A stretch of DNA of 10,463 nucleotides, taken from positions 1 through 10,463 of the forward strand of contig JBLNCE010000191.1 of the NCBI GenBank assembly GCA_050260415.1, read 5' to 3'. This stretch comes from JBLNCE01 sp050260415. Its GTDB lineage: Bacteria > Bacillota > UBA4882 > JAAYXC01. The translations under genes and the position numbers were made by a program. Positions 6,933 through 10,463 of the stretch are shown in pieces (position 1 is the stretch's first letter; the number at the start of each line of letters is the position of its first letter). The notes beneath the pieces are model-generated. The model saw only the letters and a program-made list of their open reading frames with translations, was not told the origin of the DNA and did no database searches.

Positions 6933-7323
6933 GAGAAGAAACGATTATTCAAAATTAGAGAGTAAGGTATTTCTTCAAATACTTCTGATCACAGTTGTCG
7001 CTGGTGTGACTGCTTGTCTATTGCGCTATATCCTGCGTGGACATATCGGAGATCGTATCGTTCGATTCTTAGTCAACATTTTTCATTTTAGTGTTTTAGA
7101 TGCATTGAGAGTTTATCAGTTATTAATTCGCAACAATATGGAAATTATCCTATCCGTTACAATCATATTTTCTTTAGTTATCATTTTTCGCTTTTTTGTT
7201 TCTTGGTTTACCAGATATTTTGATGAGATTAGTGCTGGAATGGATAAACTTGTCGAAGAATCCGATGATGAAATCGTATTGTCACCGGAATTGAATTTTA
7301 TGGAAAAAAACTTAACCAAATAA
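6913..7323 (+). CDS. vanS: VanS-type sensor kinase, N-terminal part (frame broken at 7304-7311)
   Basis: Membrane sensor half of a VanS histidine kinase (136 residues to the stop). By alignment from memory with enterococcal VanS, the start is TTG 6913 (LAIKLNKRRNDYSKLE), 20 nt inside vanR; an ATG at 6868 would overlap vanR by 65 nt and add unrelated residues. Two membrane helices are visible, at about 20-41 (FLQILLITVVAGVTACLLRY) and about 76-98 (IILSVTIIFSLVIIFRFFV), with a short extracellular loop of about 35 residues, as in VanSA. A HAMP-like linker follows (RYFDEISAGMDKLVEE). The frame stops at 7321 after MEKNLTK, where VanS should continue. The continuation is in the -1 frame, so this ORF alone lacks all catalytic parts. 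Confidence 0.85.
   Translation: MAIKLNKRRNDYSKLESKVFLQILLITVVAGVTACLLRYILRGHIGDRIVRFLVNIFHFSVLDALRVYQLLIRNNMEIILSVTIIFSLVIIFRFFVSWFTRYFDEISAGMDKLVEESDDEIVLSPELNFMEKNLTK
7305..7311 (+). other. A AAA AAC slippery heptamer at the vanS frame break
   Basis: In the vanS reading frame the codons GAA AAA AAC place A AAA AAC exactly in X XXY YYZ register, a known -1 ribosomal-frameshift heptamer. Slipping back one base continues as CTT AAC CAA ATA AAA and joins the kinase half in frame, giving a 375-aa VanS close to the roughly 384 aa of VanSA. The site lies in a run of seven A (7304-7310), so polymerase slippage, a phase-variable indel or a sequencing error would look the same. No strong internal Shine-Dalgarno or nearby downstream stem was seen to stimulate shifting. 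Confidence 0.5.
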
Positions 7324-7331
7324 AAACCAAC

Positions 7332-8039
7332 TTGAAAAAACAAAAGAAAGCCGCGCTTGATGCCGAGCAACGCAAGAATGATTTGGTGGTTTACTTAGCT
7401 CATGACATAAAGACCCCTCTGACATCCGTTATAGGATACTTGAGCCTTCTGGATGAAGCTCCTGATATGCCTCCTGAACAGAGGGCAAAATATATTGGTA
7501 TTACCTTGGAAAAGGCTTATCGATTAGAGCAGCTTGTTAATGAGTTTTTTGAGATCACAAGATTCAATCTTCAAACTATTGTTCTGAATAAAGAAAAAAT
7601 CAATTTGCTATTCATGCTCCAGCAGATGGCGGATGAATTTTATCCAATGCTTACTCCACAAGAAAAGCAGGTGCTCGTCAATGTGCCCGACGGCCTCACT
7701 CTGCGGGGAGATGCAGACAAACTGGCCCGTGTGTTCAATAATATTCTGAAAAACGCGATTGCTTATAGTTATAAAAACAGTGTTATTGAAATTTCTGCCA
7801 AACAACAGAAACAAAATATTGTTATAACCTTTACTAATCAGGGAAATCCAATTCCGCAAGCAAAGCTTGATACTATTTTTGGAAAGTTTTACCGATTAGA
7901 TTCTGCACGTTCGACAAACACCGGTGGAGCAGGGTTGGGTTTGGCAATCGCACAGGAAATTGTCAAGGCTCACGACGGATCAATCTCTGTGGAAAGCGAC
8001 CCGGAATATACGACATTTACAGTAAAGCTTCCGTCATAA
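7332..8039 (+). CDS. vanS: VanS-type sensor kinase, catalytic part (continues vanS in -1 frame)
   Basis: Cytoplasmic histidine-kinase portion, 235 residues counted from TTG 7332. The H-box YLAHDIKTPLTS has the phospho-acceptor His at residue 24, followed by the dimerisation helices. The ATPase domain has an N-box FNNILKNAIAYS, the F-box FGKFYRLDSARS and a G-box GGAGLGLAIA. Sequences such as IGYLSLLDEAPDMP, EKAYRLEQLVNEFFEITR and DKLARVFNNILKNA match what I recall of VanSA very closely. TTG 7332 has no convincing ribosome site. This part is therefore expected to be made only as a fusion with the upstream half, or weakly by reinitiation 8 nt after its stop. Ends 90 nt before the carboxypeptidase gene. 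Confidence 0.85.
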   Translation: MKKQKKAALDAEQRKNDLVVYLAHDIKTPLTSVIGYLSLLDEAPDMPPEQRAKYIGITLEKAYRLEQLVNEFFEITRFNLQTIVLNKEKINLLFMLQQMADEFYPMLTPQEKQVLVNVPDGLTLRGDADKLARVFNNILKNAIAYSYKNSVIEISAKQQKQNIVITFTNQGNPIPQAKLDTIFGKFYRLDSARSTNTGGAGLGLAIAQEIVKAHDGSISVESDPEYTTFTVKLPS

Positions 8040-8046
8040 GAAAATC

Positions 8047-8064
8047 TTAAGAAGTTCATAAGAT
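8047..8064 (+). promoter_or_regulatory. Candidate VanR-binding direct repeat before the carboxypeptidase gene
   Basis: TAAGA occurs at 8048-8052 and 8059-8063, 11 bp apart, in TTAAGAAGTTCATAAGAT. Half-sites one helical turn apart are typical for OmpR/PhoB-family regulators. A -10-like TAATAT (8100-8105) lies about 36 bp downstream, with no good -35, as expected for an activated promoter. VanR as the binding protein is inferred from gene order. Confidence 0.35.
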
Positions 8065-8077
8065 AACATTCCAACAA

Positions 8078-8121
8078 AGCTCCTTGTTCTGTGGTTGAAT
8101 AATATCAGCATATAAGGAGCT
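8078..8121 (+). promoter_or_regulatory. Inverted repeat that could hide the carboxypeptidase ribosome site
   Basis: AGCTCCTT (8078-8085) is perfectly complementary to AAGGAGCT (8114-8121), which contains the Shine-Dalgarno AAGGAG of the next gene. In a transcript reading through from vanS this 8-bp stem with a 28-nt loop could mask the site. A transcript starting from the nearer promoter would lack the left arm. The pairing is modest, so the role is tentative. Confidence 0.35.
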
Positions 8122-8129
8122 GTTTTATT

Positions 8130-9026
8130 GTGGCGCGAAAAGTAAAAAAGAAAACGCCAGGAATCCGCATATTCGCGACACTTCTTCTGATGGTTGGCAT
8201 TGTTGCATTGGTTTATATTACTTTGGGAAATCCCTCTGTTCATATCTCTCCCGATAAGCTGAACAGTCCTAATATAATTCTGATCCGGCTAGAAAATCAT
8301 GCCGTCATGATGCAGAAAAATAGTGAAGAAAAAATTTACCCTGCTTCTTTAACTAAAATGATGACAGCCATTGTTGCGATAGAAAATTTACGTGATCTGA
8401 AGGAAAAAATCAAACTGACCAACGCTACATTTCAGAGTCTATACAAAGCAGATGCATCAATGGCAGGTTTCCAACCGGATGAGCAGGTCAGGGCAATCGA
8501 TTTGTTGTACGGAGTGATACTACCGAGCGGTGCAGAGTGCTGTATTGGACTTGCTGATCAGATTGCAGGATCGGAGCAGAATTTTGTAAAAATGATGAAT
8601 CAAAAAGCGGCAGATCTTGGTATGAATAAGACCCATTTTGAAAACACGACCGGGCTTCACCATGAAAACCACTACACAACAGTCAAAGATTTGGCTATTC
8701 TGCTAAGCTATGCTTTACAAAATAGTACTTTTCGGGAAATTTTTACTTCATCCCATCATTCCACACCACCTACTAATAGACACCCTGACGGAATAACCTT
8801 TTACAGTACGATGTTTAAAGAACTCAAGAATCAAGACATTGTTGATGGAGAAATTTTGGGAGGGAAAACTGGATATACCGAGGAAGCCGGTCTATGTCTC
8901 GCGAGTCTCGCCAAAGTGGGTAGACAAGAATATATTCTGATTTCAGCTGGTGCGAAAGGGGATCGCCATTCGAAACAGTATAATATTACCGATGCATTAG
9001 CTGTATACAACAGTATAGGAAAATAA
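8130..9026 (+). CDS. vanY: Serine D-Ala-D-Ala carboxypeptidase (VanYD/DacA type)
   Basis: Membrane-anchored penicillin-binding-type D,D-carboxypeptidase, 298 aa, that would remove terminal D-Ala from peptidoglycan stem peptides outside the membrane. A basic N-terminus is followed by one membrane helix at about 12-32. Active-site motifs: SLTK (73-76, nucleophile Ser73), second motif S133-G134-A135 in LPSGAECC, and KTG (246-248) in GGKTGYT. The usual Asn of the SxN motif is Ala. The D,D-peptidase landmarks GMNKTHFENTTGLHHENHYT are present. The start is GTG 8130 with AAGGAG (8114-8119) at 10 nt. The C-terminal beta domain of PBP5 is absent. The link to vanRS suggests a VanYD-like role (serine enzyme, unlike zinc VanY of VanA clusters); a general DacA/DacF-type enzyme is the alternative. 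AT-rich like vanRS. Confidence 0.88.
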   Translation: MARKVKKKTPGIRIFATLLLMVGIVALVYITLGNPSVHISPDKLNSPNIILIRLENHAVMMQKNSEEKIYPASLTKMMTAIVAIENLRDLKEKIKLTNATFQSLYKADASMAGFQPDEQVRAIDLLYGVILPSGAECCIGLADQIAGSEQNFVKMMNQKAADLGMNKTHFENTTGLHHENHYTTVKDLAILLSYALQNSTFREIFTSSHHSTPPTNRHPDGITFYSTMFKELKNQDIVDGEILGGKTGYTEEAGLCLASLAKVGRQEYILISAGAKGDRHSKQYNITDALAVYNSIGK

Positions 9027-9043
9027 TAAGTTCTACACTTATT
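9025..9043 (+). other. Weak AT-rich hairpin between vanY and the ABC genes
   Basis: AATAAGT (9025-9031) and ACTTATT (9037-9043) form a perfect 7-bp stem with a 5-nt loop, starting on the vanY stop codon. It contains only one G-C pair per arm and is followed by CTTTGGAGG rather than a T-tract. It is thus a poor terminator, and transcription probably continues into the ABC genes. Confidence 0.25.
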
Positions 9044-9058
9044 CTTTGGAGGTACAAC

Positions 9059-9330
9059 ATGGAAATCCTCAAGGTGCACAACCTTTCGAAGGTATACGGA
9101 AAAGGCGATACGCAGATCAAGGCCCTGGATGACGTCAGCTTCAGCGTGGAAAAAGGCGAATTCGTCGCCATTGTCGGCCCTTCCGGCTCGGGCAAATCGA
9201 CGCTGCTGCACATCCTGGGCGGGGTGGATACGCCCAGCTCCGGCCAGGTGCTGGTGGATGGTACGGACATCTGCGCCCTCGACCAGACGAAACTGGCTAT
9301 CTTCCGCCGCCGGCAGATCGGCCTCATTAC

Positions 9331-9346
<16 letters not shown>
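9059..9346 (+). CDS. ABC transporter ATPase (LolD/BceA type), N-terminal part before a frameshift
   Basis: First 90 codons of an ATP-binding subunit that would power the FtsX-type permease downstream. Start ATG 9059 has GGAGG (9048-9052) at 6 nt. Walker A GPSGSGKST lies at residues 40-48, after a typical opening LKVHNLSKVYGKGDTQIKAL. The true sequence should run RRRQIGLI-YQFYNLIP, but after GLI (att, 9326-9328) one base is missing, so the frame reads TSSTT and stops at 9344. The loss falls exactly at the Q-loop, leaving this piece without signature, Walker B and H-loop; it would be inactive alone. With one base restored the protein is 227 aa, the normal family size. High-GC codons begin immediately at the ATG, in contrast to vanY. 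Confidence 0.8.
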
Positions 9347-9737
<391 letters not shown>

Positions 9738-9741
<4 letters not shown>

Positions 9742-10463
9742 ACATCCTGACGGCATATACCCTGAAGTACCTGCGGCTCAATAAGAAGCGTACCGCGGTG
9801 ACCATCCTGGGGGTGATCCTGTCCTCCGCCTTGATCTGCGGGGTGTTCCTGCTGGGGGCCAGTTTCCAGAAGGTGATGATCGAACACGAGATCTTCATGG
9901 CAGGGAATTGGCACGCCCAATTCCACGCCGTGCCCTATGCTAAGGCGAAATATATTACCGAAAACAGCGCCGTCCAGACGGCGATGTTCAGCGCTTCGCT
10001 CGGGAGCGCCACCTACGGCAGCCACAACACAGTTCGGCCCTACCTGTACGTCACCGCCTATGACGCGCTTTCATTCCAAAACCAATCCATCCGGCTGATT
10101 TCCGGACGCTTCCCCCAAAAAGGGGATGAGCTGCTCATTTCGCCGGTGATGGTAAGGGACTCCGGCCTGGGTTTGAAACCTGGCTCCACCTTGCACCTGG
10201 CTTTTGGCCAGCGGAATATCCCCAACCACGAGGAAATGGTCAAAGCATGGGGAGGAGAAGAATTTGTCGCTCTCCAAGATGGGGAAACCTTTACCCCGTC
10301 CGTTTCCAAAATCTACACGGTGGTAGGCGTGATGAAGGGGCCGGTCGATGAGACCAGCATGCCCGCAGCTTTCCCGGCCTTGACGTACCTCGACCCGGCG
10401 CAATTGGCGGCAGCAGACAAAGTGGACATCGCGATCCTGGCCCGCGATCCGCGCAGCATTTCC
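9738..10463 (+). CDS. FtsX/MacB-like ABC transporter permease (partial, runs off the window)
   Basis: First 242 codons of an inner-membrane permease. It starts at ATG 9738, overlapping the ATPase stop by 4 nt (ATGA). The N-terminus NILTAYTLKYLRLNKKRT and a membrane helix at about residues 21-45 (AVTILGVILSSALICGVFLL) are typical of MacB/FtsX permeases. A long extracytoplasmic region follows with the MacB periplasmic-core pattern, including LISGRFPQKGDELLISPVM and YTVVGVMKGP. No stop occurs before the window ends; the remaining helices are expected beyond 10463. With the ATPase it would form a peptide or antibiotic export/detoxification transporter. Substrate unknown; its position behind vanRS-vanY suggests a cell-envelope stress role (inference). 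Confidence 0.85.

Overview
The window looks like a chromosomal accessory region of a GC-rich Firmicute (Clostridia-like lineage). This rests on strong Shine-Dalgarno sites before most genes, a VanR/VanS pair close to the enterococcal type, a small clostridial-type protein often labelled 'acetylglutamate kinase', and a BceA/LolD-like ABC ATPase. The organism assignment is inference. No rRNA, tRNA, CRISPR array, transposase or integrase was recognised.

Layout. (1) 48-623 (+): unrecognised protein with one N-terminal membrane segment. 624-864 is an AT-rich gap holding a 44-codon signal-peptide-like ORF (670-804) and three ACTAG repeats. (2) 865-5211 (-): a complete long-form Lhr helicase. Its reading frame contains a 79-nt perfectly self-complementary three-arm palindromic element (1696-1774), read through in frame. 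(3) 5212-5368: divergent promoter region. 5369-5848 (+) encodes the 'acetylglutamate kinase'-like protein, whose family-like C-terminus continues in another frame to 5933. 5934-6180 holds only a degraded-looking coding stretch. (4) 6228-9026 (+): a sharply AT-richer cassette of vanR, vanS and a serine D,D-carboxypeptidase (VanYD/DacA type). vanS is split by a -1 shift exactly at the heptamer A AAA AAC. (5) 9059-10463 (+): GC-rich again, with an ABC ATPase broken by a one-base loss at its Q-loop, then a FtsX/MacB-type permease that overlaps it by 4 nt and runs off the window.

How the genes may work together. VanS would sense cell-wall stress such as a glycopeptide and phosphorylate VanR. VanR would activate its own promoter and one before the carboxypeptidase, which trims terminal D-Ala from peptidoglycan precursors. 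The ABC exporter, 32 nt downstream, resembles peptide-antibiotic detoxification pumps and could belong to the same response. No VanH, D-Ala-D-Lac/Ser ligase or VanX is present, so this is at most a partial glycopeptide-response module within the window.

Three of the plus-strand genes carry single frameshifts while the 4.3-kb lhr is intact. Sequencing indels, gene decay and (for vanS) programmed frameshifting are all live explanations. I see no convincing wholly new system. The best leads are the vanS slippery site and the palindromic element inside lhr.
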